From assembly GCA_013214575.1 (NCBI GenBank), contig JABSSD010000119.1:62001-126000 (forward strand): a stretch of DNA of 64,000 nt, written 5' to 3'. This stretch comes from Paracoccaceae bacterium. GTDB taxonomy: Bacteria; Pseudomonadota; Alphaproteobacteria; Rhodobacterales; Rhodobacteraceae. The notes under the pieces were generated by a model. That model ran no database searches, was not told the DNA's origin, and saw only the letters and a program-made list of their open reading frames with translations. Numbering within the stretch: position 1 is the first letter of the stretch; each line of letters starts with the position of its first letter. Shown piece by piece: positions 56,269 through 64,000 of the stretch. Both the position numbers and the translations under genes were made by a program.

Positions 56269-57969
56269 ATGAAACTTAAAACCCTTTTGCTTGGCGCCAT
56301 TGCCAGCACAGCACTGGCCCCAGCCGCCTTTGCTGAGCGCGGCTCGGACGGCCATGTCAACATCATCTATTGGCAGGCTCCATCAATCCTGAACCCCTAT
56401 CTGTCCAGCGGCACCAAAGACATCGAATCTGCTTCGCTGGTGATTGAGCCCCTGGGCCGCTACGACCAAGACGGCGCTCTGGTTGCCTATCTGGCCGAAG
56501 AAATTCCGACTGTTGAAAACGGCGGCGTGTCTGCTGACCTGAAGTCAATCACCTGGAAGCTGAAGTCCGGCCTGCTGTGGTCTGATGGCAGTGCAGTGAC
56601 CTCGGCTGACGTGAAATTCACCGCCGATTACTGCATGGACCCCGCGGGTGGCTGTGCGCAGCTGGCCAAATTTGAGGGTGTTGATTCGGTTGAAATCATT
56701 GATGATTTGACCGTGACTGTCACATTCGGCGAAGCCAAACCAAACCCCTATGGCCCCTTCATGGGTGGTCAGTCGCCGATCATCCAGATGGCGCAGTTCG
56801 AAAACTGCACCGGTGCCAAGGCGCCTGAGTGTACCGACGCCAACTTTGGCCCAATCGGCACCGGCCCGTTTGTAGTCACCGATTTCCGTCCCAATGACGT
56901 GATCTCGATGGTTGCCAATGAAAACTACCGGGATGCCTCCAAGCCCGCATTTGCCACCCTGACCTTCAAAGGTGGCGGCAGTGCAATGGCCTCTGGTCGC
57001 GCCGTGCTGGAAACAGGCGAGTTCGACTATGCTTGGAACCTGCAGCTAGCCCCCGATGTTCTGGCCAAAATGTCTGAAGGCGGCAAAGGTAAAACTGTTG
57101 CTGCATTTGGCACTCTGGTTGAGCGTATCGAAATGAACATGACCGATACATCGCCTGACCTGCCCGAAGGCGAGCGCGGCACAGTCATGCACCCTCACCC
57201 GTTCCTGTCGGACGTTCGTGTCCGTAAGGCGCTGTCGATGGCAATCGACCGCGAGTTGCTGGTAGAAATCGGATATGGTCAGGCCGGTCGCGCGACCTGT
57301 AACCTGGTGCCTGCTCCACTGATCTATGCTTCGGATAACACCGACTGCCTGATCCAGGACATCGAAGGTGCCAAGGCGCTGCTGGAAGAGGCTGGCTATA
57401 CTGTCGGGTCCGATGGTGTACGTGAAAAAGACGGTGTTCGTCTGTCCATGCTGTACCAAACTTCGACCAACGCCGTACGTCAGGACTTTCAGGCTCTGAT
57501 CAAACAGTGGTGGCAGGAAATTGGTGTTGAAAGCGAACTGCGTAACATCAACGCGTCGGTGTTCTTTGGTGGTGACCCAGGTTCGCATGACACATTCCAG
57601 CGTTTCTATGCAGACGTTGAAATGTACGCCAACAACTTTGATGGCACCGATCCTGAAAGCTACCTGGCACAGCACACTTGCGACAAAGCTCCTAAGCCGG
57701 AGAGCCAGTGGATGGGTGAGAACATGAACCGCTACTGTGACCCAGCCTATGATGCGCTGGTTGCAGAACTGGGCCGCACCGGTGAATTGTCCAAGCGCGG
57801 CGAGATCGCCAAGAAGCTGAACGACATGCTGACCAAAGAAAGCTATGTTGTTGTGCCTCTGGTGGATCGTGGCCGTGTTTCGGCGCACGCCAACAGCCTT
57901 GGTGGCGTTATTCTCAACACCTGGGATAGCGAACTGTGGAACGTTGCGGACTGGCACCGCATCAAGTAA
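56269..57969 (+). CDS. Peptide ABC transporter substrate-binding protein (SBP_bac_5)
   Basis: The 566-residue periplasmic protein has a signal peptide (MKLKTLLLGAIASTALAPAAFA, cut near 23-24) and then the SBP_bac_5 fold: IIYWQAPSILNPYLSSGTKD, SLVIEPLGRYD, ITWKLKSGLLWSDGSAVTSADV, and FLSDVRVRKALSMAIDRELLVEIGY. It has seven or so Cys, giving possible disulfides. It binds oligopeptides or similar cargo. It starts from an AAGGAG site, and a strong hairpin just after its stop probably makes it expressed more than the permeases. Confidence 0.95.
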   Translation: MKLKTLLLGAIASTALAPAAFAERGSDGHVNIIYWQAPSILNPYLSSGTKDIESASLVIEPLGRYDQDGALVAYLAEEIPTVENGGVSADLKSITWKLKSGLLWSDGSAVTSADVKFTADYCMDPAGGCAQLAKFEGVDSVEIIDDLTVTVTFGEAKPNPYGPFMGGQSPIIQMAQFENCTGAKAPECTDANFGPIGTGPFVVTDFRPNDVISMVANENYRDASKPAFATLTFKGGGSAMASGRAVLETGEFDYAWNLQLAPDVLAKMSEGGKGKTVAAFGTLVERIEMNMTDTSPDLPEGERGTVMHPHPFLSDVRVRKALSMAIDRELLVEIGYGQAGRATCNLVPAPLIYASDNTDCLIQDIEGAKALLEEAGYTVGSDGVREKDGVRLSMLYQTSTNAVRQDFQALIKQWWQEIGVESELRNINASVFFGGDPGSHDTFQRFYADVEMYANNFDGTDPESYLAQHTCDKAPKPESQWMGENMNRYCDPAYDALVAELGRTGELSKRGEIAKKLNDMLTKESYVVVPLVDRGRVSAHANSLGGVILNTWDSELWNVADWHRIK

Positions 57970-57985
57970 GAGGTGAATGCCTCTG

Positions 57986-58012
57986 GAGGCCCCGGTGTTA
58001 CGCCGGGGCCTC
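57986..58012 (+). terminator. Intra-operon hairpin after the binding protein gene
   Basis: GAGGCCCCGGTG pairs with CGCCGGGGCCTC (one G-T) around TTA; short T-rich tail TTGCCTTT follows. Likely attenuator separating high SBP expression from lower permease expression. Confidence 0.65.
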
Positions 58013-58116
58013 TTGCCTTTCGCCGCCGGTAACGTATACGGCGCCTGCGACAGGAACCGAGGCCTCTATGCCCAGCTCCTAAACTTTAAGACGAATTCGC
58101 AAAGGCGCCCTACCTG

Positions 58117-59124
58117 ATGCTGACCTTTACAATCCGGCGACTGCTCATGTCAGTGCCGACCCTTCTCTTCATCAGTCTGGTAATCTTCTTGCTGCTCGAG
58201 CTCGCCCCTGGCGACCCGATGGCGCAGGTTCCATTGACTGTCCCGCCCGAAGTCAAAGAAAAAATGCGCGAGGCCCTGGGCCTTGGCCAACCGATGCACA
58301 TCCGGTTCTGGAAGTGGCTGGTGCAGTTCTTCTGGATCGAACCGCAAGTGCTGATCGACCATATCTTTGGCACCACCTATGCCCTTGGCGACCTGCGGGT
58401 GATCTCATGGCAGACCCGTTCGCCGGTGATGGACACCGTGGTTCAGCGCATCCCGCAGACCCTGTGGGTTGTCGGCACCGCTTATATCGTCGGCATTCTG
58501 ATCGCGCTGCCGATCGGCATCTACTCGGCCTATCGCCAGTATTCAGTGTTTGATCAATGCGGTACCTTTATCACCATGGTCGGTTTTTCAATCCCGCCAT
58601 TCTTTACCGGGCCGCTGCTGATCGTGATCTTCTCGGTGCAGTTGGGCTGGTTCCCGTTTATCTATGACACCACCCATGTGGTGGATGACTGGGACAGCTT
58701 TGTGCAGCAACTCAGGCAGATGATCCTGCCGGTGATGGTACTGTCGCTGCAGACCACGGCGCAGATCAGCCGCTACATGCGCGCCTCGATGCTGGACAAC
58801 CTGAACCAGGATTATGTCCGCACCGCCCGCGCCAAAGGGCTGAGCGAAGCCGTTGTGGTGATGGTGCATGTGCTGCGCAACTCGATGATCCCGGTGGTCA
58901 CGGTGATTGCTCTGGGCATGCCCGCGATCTTTGGCGGCGCCATTATCACCGAACAGATCTTCTCGGTGAACGGTATCGGCGCCCAGCTGATCACCGCATT
59001 GTTCGCCAATGACCTGCCCACCGTGCAGACGCTGACTTTCATCTTTGCGATCCTGATCGTGTTCTTCAACCTGATTGCAGATATCCTCTACGGCCTGCTT
59101 GATCCGAGGATCCGCTATGACTGA
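58117..59124 (+). CDS. Peptide ABC transporter permease, DppB-like
   Basis: The 335-residue inner-membrane permease starts MLTFTIRRLLMSVPTLLFIS, and has about six transmembrane helices. The BPD_transp_1 EAA-loop is in RTARAKGLSEAVVVMVHVLRNSMIPVVT. The length and the N-terminal amphipathic start are typical of DppB/OppB. It overlaps the second permease gene by eight bases. Confidence 0.94.
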   Translation: MLTFTIRRLLMSVPTLLFISLVIFLLLELAPGDPMAQVPLTVPPEVKEKMREALGLGQPMHIRFWKWLVQFFWIEPQVLIDHIFGTTYALGDLRVISWQTRSPVMDTVVQRIPQTLWVVGTAYIVGILIALPIGIYSAYRQYSVFDQCGTFITMVGFSIPPFFTGPLLIVIFSVQLGWFPFIYDTTHVVDDWDSFVQQLRQMILPVMVLSLQTTAQISRYMRASMLDNLNQDYVRTARAKGLSEAVVVMVHVLRNSMIPVVTVIALGMPAIFGGAIITEQIFSVNGIGAQLITALFANDLPTVQTLTFIFAILIVFFNLIADILYGLLDPRIRYD

Positions 59125-60064
59125 TCTGTCCAACCAAACCCCGCTTGCCCCGCCACGCAGCCAATGGCTGAGCGTCTGGGACCAGTTGAAGAAACACAAG
59201 GGCGCGTTGCTGGGGGGAGGCTTCTTGCTGTTCATTACCCTGGCCGTGTTGCTGGGGCCCTATATCTGGACGCTGGATCCGCAAAAGATCGACTATCGCG
59301 CCCGCGATTTCCGGCCGATCTATCATGCTTTGTTCGACGCCGATGCCAAAACCGCCTGGGGCAACCCGCTGGGCACCGACCAATTGGGCCGCGACGGGCT
59401 GGCCAATCTGCTGGCCGGTGGGCGGACCTCGATGGCAGTGGGCTGGGCGGCGATGCTGCTGACCCTGTTCATCGGCACCTTGATCGGGGTTGTTGCCGGC
59501 TATTTCAAGAAGCTGGACAACCCGCTGATGCGGCTGACAGACCTGTTTCTGTCGCTGCCGATCCTGCCGCTGCTGCTGGTGGCCGTGACCCTGTTTCGGC
59601 AACCCTTGCACGCCAACTTTGGCCCCGAGGGTGGTATGTTCATCCTGATTGTTGGCATCATCGGCATCACCAGCTGGATGCCAACCGCACGGATTGTCCG
59701 CGGCGACGTATTGGCGCTGAAGGAACGCGAGTTTGTAGTCGCGGCGCGGTCCATCGGCACCCAGCCCGGCGCAATGATCTGGCGCCACCTGCTGCCCAAT
59801 GTGATCTCTCCGATCATGGTCTCGGCAACGCTGGGACTGGCGGCGGCAATCATCACCGAAAGCGCGCTGTCGTTCCTCGGGGTTGGCTTTCCATCGGATT
59901 TCCCCACCTGGGGCAAGATGCTGGCCGACGCGGTGCAGCGGATGGAGGAATTCCCCGAGCGGGTGATGCTTCCCGGGGTTGCCATCTCGCTGACGGTACT
60001 GAGCGTGAACTACCTGGGCGACGGGTTGCGGGATGCGCTGGATCCAAGAATCCGGGGCCGCTGA
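59117..60064 (+). CDS. Peptide ABC transporter permease, DppC-like
   Basis: The 315-residue permease has six transmembrane helices and the EAA-loop region LKEREFVVAARSIGTQPGAMIWRHLLPN. The start is ATG 59117 (MTDLSNQTPLAPPRSQWLSV), because the longer frame is inside the previous gene. With the DppB-like protein it forms the channel served by the fused ATPase. The terminator at 60093-60127 follows. Confidence 0.94.
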   Translation: MTDLSNQTPLAPPRSQWLSVWDQLKKHKGALLGGGFLLFITLAVLLGPYIWTLDPQKIDYRARDFRPIYHALFDADAKTAWGNPLGTDQLGRDGLANLLAGGRTSMAVGWAAMLLTLFIGTLIGVVAGYFKKLDNPLMRLTDLFLSLPILPLLLVAVTLFRQPLHANFGPEGGMFILIVGIIGITSWMPTARIVRGDVLALKEREFVVAARSIGTQPGAMIWRHLLPNVISPIMVSATLGLAAAIITESALSFLGVGFPSDFPTWGKMLADAVQRMEEFPERVMLPGVAISLTVLSVNYLGDGLRDALDPRIRGR

Positions 60065-60092
60065 TCAAGCCCCTGACACTGCAGCACAGAAC

Positions 60093-60127
60093 ACAGCCGC
60101 TCCGGATTGGGGCGGCTGTTTCATTTT
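60093..60127 (+). terminator. Terminator of the peptide transporter operon
   Basis: ACAGCCGC-TCC pairs with GGG-GCGGCTGT, followed by TTCATTTT. It lies just after the second permease gene. Confidence 0.82.
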
Positions 60128-60128
60128 G

Positions 60129-60148
60129 AGTATTTAGGGAAAAAAGAA
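60129..60148 (+). repeat. 20-nt intergenic motif, copy C
   Basis: Plus-strand core AGTATTTAGGGAAAAAAGAA, immediately after the transporter terminator. Confidence 0.6.
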
Positions 60149-60198
60149 GCCGGGGCGGTGATGGGGTTTCCCGCAGGGCGGTGTGCAGTCGCAAGATA

Positions 60199-61479
60199 TC
60201 AGTGAAGTTGTTTTCTGATGCGCCGCACGGCCAGCCAGACCAGTGCCACCACCGGTAAAGTGAGGATGGCGGTCAGCGTGCCCTTGCTGAGGCCCAGCAG
60301 CACCGCCAGCGGATAGCCGACATAGGCCGCCAGCGACACGCTGTAGTAGCTGATGGCGACGACAGACAGGCCCTCGACCGTGGTCTGCAAGCGCAGCGCC
60401 AGATCCGCGCGCCGGTCCATGCTTTCCAGCAGCGCCTGATTCTGCGCGCTGCGTTCCACATCAACCCGCGTTCTCAGCAATTCACCGGCGCGCCGCGCCC
60501 GATCCGCCAGAATACCCAGCCGCGCCTCGGTGGATTTCACCGTCCGCATTGCCGGTTCATAGCGGCGCAGCATGAAGTCAGCGAAGCTCTGATATCCCGC
60601 ATAGCGCGCCTCGCGCAGCAGGCTGATGCGCTGGTTGACCAGCGCCTCATAGGCGCCGGTAGCGCCAAACCGGAACGCCGACCGCGCCGCCATTGTTTCC
60701 AGCTCGGCCGAAATGGTCAGCAGTTGCGACAGGGTCTGGTCGGCAGGCATCTGGCCGCCGGTCATCTGCATCATCATCTCGGACAGATGGGTGTCGAGCC
60801 CGCCGATATCCGGGACAAGCCGCCGCGACTGTGAGAATCCCAGCATCGACATTGCCCGGTAGGTCTCGATCTCGCAGAGCCGCTGCACAATGCGCCCCAC
60901 CCGCCGGGCGCCGGTTTCAGGGCTGACAAAGACCGCAAAGCGCATGTGGCCGGCCGGATCAATGCGAAAGTCGCCCGCCACCACCGCACTGCCATCCAGT
61001 ACCTCGGAGACGGCCAGGCTTTCGGGCACAAACCAGTCGCCCAGATCACCGGCCATTTGGTCAGCCTGGGGCCGTGTCTCAACCCGGAAAACGAGGGATG
61101 TAACGCGCTTTCCCGGCGCCGCAGCCAACCAGCTTGCCGGGAACGCCTCATAATCCACCGGATCAAAGGCGCGGCTGCTGACCCCCACCGAATAGATCAT
61201 ATAGCTGACGAATTCGGTGTGCTGTTCCCACTTCAGATGATGCCGCCCGATCTGCGCTGAATGGTGAGTGGCCCCGGGTTTGGGATGGGGCACGTCATGG
61301 CGGTCCAGCAGATCAATCAGATGCCGCAGATCCTGGCTGCGATCGCGGTGCTCCGCCTCATGGTCTTGTTTGATGGTCAGATAGACCACCGTGCAGGGCC
61401 CCTGCATGGTGAGAAAGGGACGGGCGTGCAGCTCGTTGGCAAGCTGATAGCGCAGCGGGTGGTCCTGTATCTGTGGCAT
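60199..61479 (-). CDS. DUF3422 family membrane-anchored protein
   Basis: The 426-residue protein matches DUF3422: N-terminal PLRYQLANELHARPFLTM, then VYLTIKQDHEAEH, a long helical/coiled region near 200-380 (REARYAGYQSFADFMLRRYE, RRAGELLRTRVDVERSAQNQ), and two C-terminal transmembrane helices (about 370-420) ending in WLAVRRIRKQLH. Function unknown; it is often near genes for membrane transport or metabolism. Ribosome-binding GGAG precedes the ATG. Convergent with the permease operon. Confidence 0.88.
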   Translation of the reverse strand: MPQIQDHPLRYQLANELHARPFLTMQGPCTVVYLTIKQDHEAEHRDRSQDLRHLIDLLDRHDVPHPKPGATHHSAQIGRHHLKWEQHTEFVSYMIYSVGVSSRAFDPVDYEAFPASWLAAAPGKRVTSLVFRVETRPQADQMAGDLGDWFVPESLAVSEVLDGSAVVAGDFRIDPAGHMRFAVFVSPETGARRVGRIVQRLCEIETYRAMSMLGFSQSRRLVPDIGGLDTHLSEMMMQMTGGQMPADQTLSQLLTISAELETMAARSAFRFGATGAYEALVNQRISLLREARYAGYQSFADFMLRRYEPAMRTVKSTEARLGILADRARRAGELLRTRVDVERSAQNQALLESMDRRADLALRLQTTVEGLSVVAISYYSVSLAAYVGYPLAVLLGLSKGTLTAILTLPVVALVWLAVRRIRKQLH

Positions 61480-61608
61480 TGCGGGCTCCTGGTATGAACC
61501 GGCAGAGTATATGCCTGCCTCAGACCTGTAAAGAAACCTATTATTTCAACATGTTACCGGAATACCATCGTATACAGGCGGTTCAATCAGTATTTGGGGG
61601 ACGGCAAT

Positions 61609-61664
61609 GGGGCTCTGCCCCAGCGACCAAAGGCCGCTCCCCGAGGTATTTAAAACAAGAAGAA
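61609..61664 (+). repeat. Composite intergenic element, copy B (hairpin plus 20-nt motif)
   Basis: Plus strand: hairpin GGGGC-TCT-GCCCC (61609-61621), linker ending CTCCCCGA and core GGTATTTAAAACAAGAAGAA (61645-61664). It lies between DUF3422 and pntB and directly before the pnt terminator. Confidence 0.78.
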
Positions 61665-61670
61665 GATATG

Positions 61671-61700
61671 AAAAAGGCGCCCCCGTAGGAGCGCCTTTTT
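61671..61700. terminator. Bidirectional terminator after pntB
   Basis: AAAAAGGCGC and GCGCCTTTTT are perfectly complementary around a 10-nt loop; T-runs on both strands. Confidence 0.9.
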
Positions 61701-61718
61701 GTCGCAATTTCCGTTGAT

Positions 61719-63152
61719 TTAAGAGATCAGTTTCAACAGCATATCCAGGCTGGCCTTGGCATCGCCATAGAACATTCGGGTATTGTCCTTGAAGAACAGC
61801 GGGTTCTCAATGCCCGAATAGCCGGTGCCCTGGCCTCGTTTGGAGACGAACACCTGCTTGGCTTTCCAGCATTCCAGCACTGGCATGCCGGCGATCGGCG
61901 AGTTGGGATCGTCCTGCGCCGCCGGGTTGACGATGTCGTTGGAGCCGATGACGATGGCCACATCGGTCTCTGCGAAGTCGCCGTTGATTTCGTCCATCTC
62001 CATGACGATATCATAGGGCACCCTGGCTTCGGCCAGCAGCACGTTCATATGGCCAGGCAGACGCCCCGCCACCGGGTGGATGGCAAAGCGCACGGTCTTG
62101 CCCTTGGCGCGCAACCGGCGGGTCAGTTCCGCCACGTTCTGCTGCGCCTGTGCCACCGCCATGCCGTAGCCGGGGATGATGACGATGCTGTCGGCCTCGT
62201 CCAGCGCGGTTGCGACCCCCTCGGCATCGATGGCGATCTGTTCGCCCTCGACCGCCATTTGCGGACCTGAGGTACCACCAAAGCCGCCCAGGATCACGCT
62301 GACAAACGAGCGGTTCATCGCCTTGCACATGATATAGGACAGGATTGCCCCGGAGGAGCCAACCAGCGCGCCGACCACGATCAGCAGGTCATTGCCCAGC
62401 GAGAAGCCAATCGCCGCCGCCGCCCAGCCCGAGTAGCTGTTCAGCATCGACACCACCACTGGCATGTCGGCACCGCCGATGCCCATGATCAGATGATAGC
62501 CGATGAACAGCGCAGCCAGTGTCATCAGCGCCAGCGGCAAAAAGCCTCCGGTGTTGAAGTACCAGATCAGGCAGATGACCGAGAGTGCCGCCGCGACTGC
62601 GTTCAGCATGTGACCGCCCGGCAGTTTTGTCGCCACCGAGCCAAGCTTGCCCGACAGTTTGCCATAGGCCACCACCGAGCCGGTAAAGGTCACCGCACCG
62701 ATGAAGATGCCCAGGAACACCTCGACCCGCAGGATGGATTGCTCAACCGGTGTCTTCTGCGCCAGCAGCGCGGCAAAGCCCTCCAGACCCTCGCGCGCCT
62801 CGGCAGACATCGCCAGGACATTGCCCAGCTCAATATGGGCGTTGAAGCCAACAAACACCGCCGCCAGGCCGACCAGCGAGTGCATCGCCGCCACCAGTTG
62901 TGGCATCTCGGTCATCTGCACCTTGTTTGCCACATAGGTGCCGATCAAGCCGCCACCTGCGATCAGCAGCAGCGACAGTAGCCACAGGCCTGAGCCGGGA
63001 CCGACAAGCGTTGCGAATACCGCCAGGCCCATGCTGACGATGCCATACCAGACCGCCCGCTTGGCGCTTTCCTGACCGGACAACCCGCCCAAGCTCAGGA
63101 TGAAGAGAACCGCCGCAACCACATAGGCGGCAATTGTGAAGCCAAATTCCAT
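61719..63152 (-). CDS. pntB: NAD(P) transhydrogenase subunit beta
   Basis: The 477-residue subunit holds most of the transmembrane proton channel and the NADP(H)-binding domain III. About nine helices precede the C-terminal soluble part with [17 protein letters not shown] (nucleotide-binding GYGMAVAQ), [20 protein letters not shown] and [28 protein letters not shown] 63152 follows an AAGGAGG-type site; the longer frame is rejected. It makes NADPH from NADH using the proton gradient, with PntA upstream. Confidence 0.97.
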   Translation of the reverse strand: MEFGFTIAAYVVAAVLFILSLGGLSGQESAKRAVWYGIVSMGLAVFATLVGPGSGLWLLSLLLIAGGGLIGTYVANKVQMTEMPQLVAAMHSLVGLAAVFVGFNAHIELGNVLAMSAEAREGLEGFAALLAQKTPVEQSILRVEVFLGIFIGAVTFTGSVVAYGKLSGKLGSVATKLPGGHMLNAVAAALSVICLIWYFNTGGFLPLALMTLAALFIGYHLIMGIGGADMPVVVSMLNSYSGWAAAAIGFSLGNDLLIVVGALVGSSGAILSYIMCKAMNRSFVSVILGGFGGTSGPQMAVEGEQIAIDAEGVATALDEADSIVIIPGYGMAVAQAQQNVAELTRRLRAKGKTVRFAIHPVAGRLPGHMNVLLAEARVPYDIVMEMDEINGDFAETDVAIVIGSNDIVNPAAQDDPNSPIAGMPVLECWKAKQVFVSKRGQGTGYSGIENPLFFKDNTRMFYGDAKASLDMLLKLIS

Positions 63153-63165
63153 GATCCAGACCTCC

Positions 63166-64000
63166 TTATGATTTCTGGAACATGGCAAGCATGCGCCGTG
63201 TTACGAGGAAGCCGCCAAAGATGTTGATCCCCGCCATGAAGATGGACAGCGAGGCCAGCAAGATCACCAGCCAGGAGCCAGATCCAATCTGCATCAATGC
63301 GCCCAGAATGATGATCGACGAGATCGCATTGGTCACCGCCATCAGTGGCGTGTGCAGCGAATGCGCCACCCCCCAGATCACCTGGAAACCAACAAAACAG
63401 GCCAGTACAAAGACGATAAAGTGCTGCATGAAGGAGGCCGGTGCAAACAGGCCTGCCAGCAGGATCAAGCCGCCGCCAACTGCCAGCAAAGTGATCTGCT
63501 GTTTGGTGGCCGCTTTGAAAGCGGCGACCTCAGCCGCACGTTTTTCCTCTGGCGTCAGCTCTGGCACCACTTGCTTGGGCTTGGCGGCAATCGCCTGAAT
63601 TTTTGGCGGCGGCGGCGGGAAGGTAATCTCGCCCTGATGGGTGACCGTGGCGCCGCGAATGACGTCATCTTCCATGTTGTGATTGATCTGGCCGTCCTTT
63701 TCAGGGGTCAGATCACTGATCATATGGCGGACGTTGGTGGCATAGAGTGTCGATGCCTGCGCCGCCATCCGGCTGGGGAAATCGGTATAGCCGATGATGA
63801 TGACGCCATTGTCGGTGACGATCTTTTCGTCCATCACCGTCAGCTTGCAGTTGCCACCCTTTTCCGCCGCCAGGTCAATAATCACCGAGCCGGGCTTCAT
63901 CGCTGCAACCATATCTTCGGTCCACAGCTCAGGCGCCTCGCGGTTGGGGATCAGTGCCGTGGTGATGACGATGTCAACCTGCGGCGCCAGCTCGCGGAAT
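63166..64000 (-). CDS. pntA: NAD(P) transhydrogenase subunit alpha, 5' part beyond the window
   Basis: The frame is open to the window edge and ends at 63166, 13 bp before pntB. The visible part includes [23 protein letters not shown], then [20 protein letters not shown] of the NAD(H)-binding domain and a C-terminal membrane part ([40 protein letters not shown]). A long linker joins both. This is the single-chain (not split) type of alpha subunit. Its start lies to the right of position 64000. Confidence 0.96.
   Translation of the reverse strand, partial: FRELAPQVDIVITTALIPNREAPELWTEDMVAAMKPGSVIIDLAAEKGGNCKLTVMDEKIVTDNGVIIIGYTDFPSRMAAQASTLYATNVRHMISDLTPEKDGQINHNMEDDVIRGATVTHQGEITFPPPPPKIQAIAAKPKQVVPELTPEEKRAAEVAAFKAATKQQITLLAVGGGLILLAGLFAPASFMQHFIVFVLACFVGFQVIWGVAHSLHTPLMAVTNAISSIIILGALMQIGSGSWLVILLASLSIFMAGINIFGGFLVTRRMLAMFQKS

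Overview
The window is a 64 kb piece of an alphaproteobacterial chromosome, most likely from a marine Rhodobacteraceae (Roseobacter group) bacterium. The evidence is the high GC content, a nuo operon interleaved with small accessory genes and followed by birA-coaX-rnj, several proteins that look typical of this family (Hint-domain protein, DUF5333, DUF5337, DUF3422), a proton-translocating PntAB transhydrogenase and a leucine-degradation cluster. I see no phage, insertion sequence, integron, CRISPR array, rRNA or tRNA. Nearly all the DNA is ordinary chromosomal coding sequence with gaps below 300 bp.

Layout. 1-5.4 kb: the end of an ABM-like protein, a WYL/YafY regulator, an orphan FbpC-type ABC ATPase, an AlkC-like DNA alkylation repair protein, an SDR lacking the usual catalytic Tyr/Lys, and a Hint-domain protein. 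5.5-10.4 kb: release factor 3 (prfC), a glycosyltransferase, a DEAD-box RNA helicase with a disordered repeat tail, and a small helical protein between two strong terminators. 10.5-30.9 kb (minus strand): the complex I operon nuoABCD-x-E-x-F-x-x-G-x-HI-x-JKLMN followed by birA, coaX and rnj. Six non-canonical small genes (x) sit inside it, most of them translationally coupled to nuo genes. nuoH carries an apparent single-base deletion that breaks its frame.

31-40.2 kb: leucine/isovalerate degradation (isovaleryl-CoA dehydrogenase, an acyl-CoA synthetase, both methylcrotonyl-CoA carboxylase subunits, HMG-CoA lyase, methylglutaconyl-CoA hydratase-like protein), interrupted by an oppositely oriented ompW with a near-perfect FNR-type box. 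40.4-50.3 kb: a DegT aminotransferase, phosphoglycolate phosphatase, glmU-glmS-alkD-like, a small lipoprotein, moaA, waaA and a glycosyltransferase (cell-envelope precursors and molybdopterin). 50.4-60.1 kb: two tandem M20 amidohydrolases, an ArgE-like deacetylase and a fused double ATPase, divergent from a peptide-binding protein and two permeases. Together these look like a module for importing and hydrolysing peptides or N-acyl amino acids. 60.2-64 kb: a DUF3422 protein and pntB-pntA, with pntA running off the end.

The two observations most worth a second look are (i) a family of eight ungapped 20-nt intergenic motifs (consensus RRTATTTNNRRCMARAWGAA). Four of them form a larger composite element with an upstream G5C/GC5-type hairpin and a C-rich linker; and (ii) the nuoH frameshift. 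Inferred regulatory sites include a nuo promoter, an ompW FNR box and an operator-like palindrome over the start site of the isovaleryl-CoA dehydrogenase gene.
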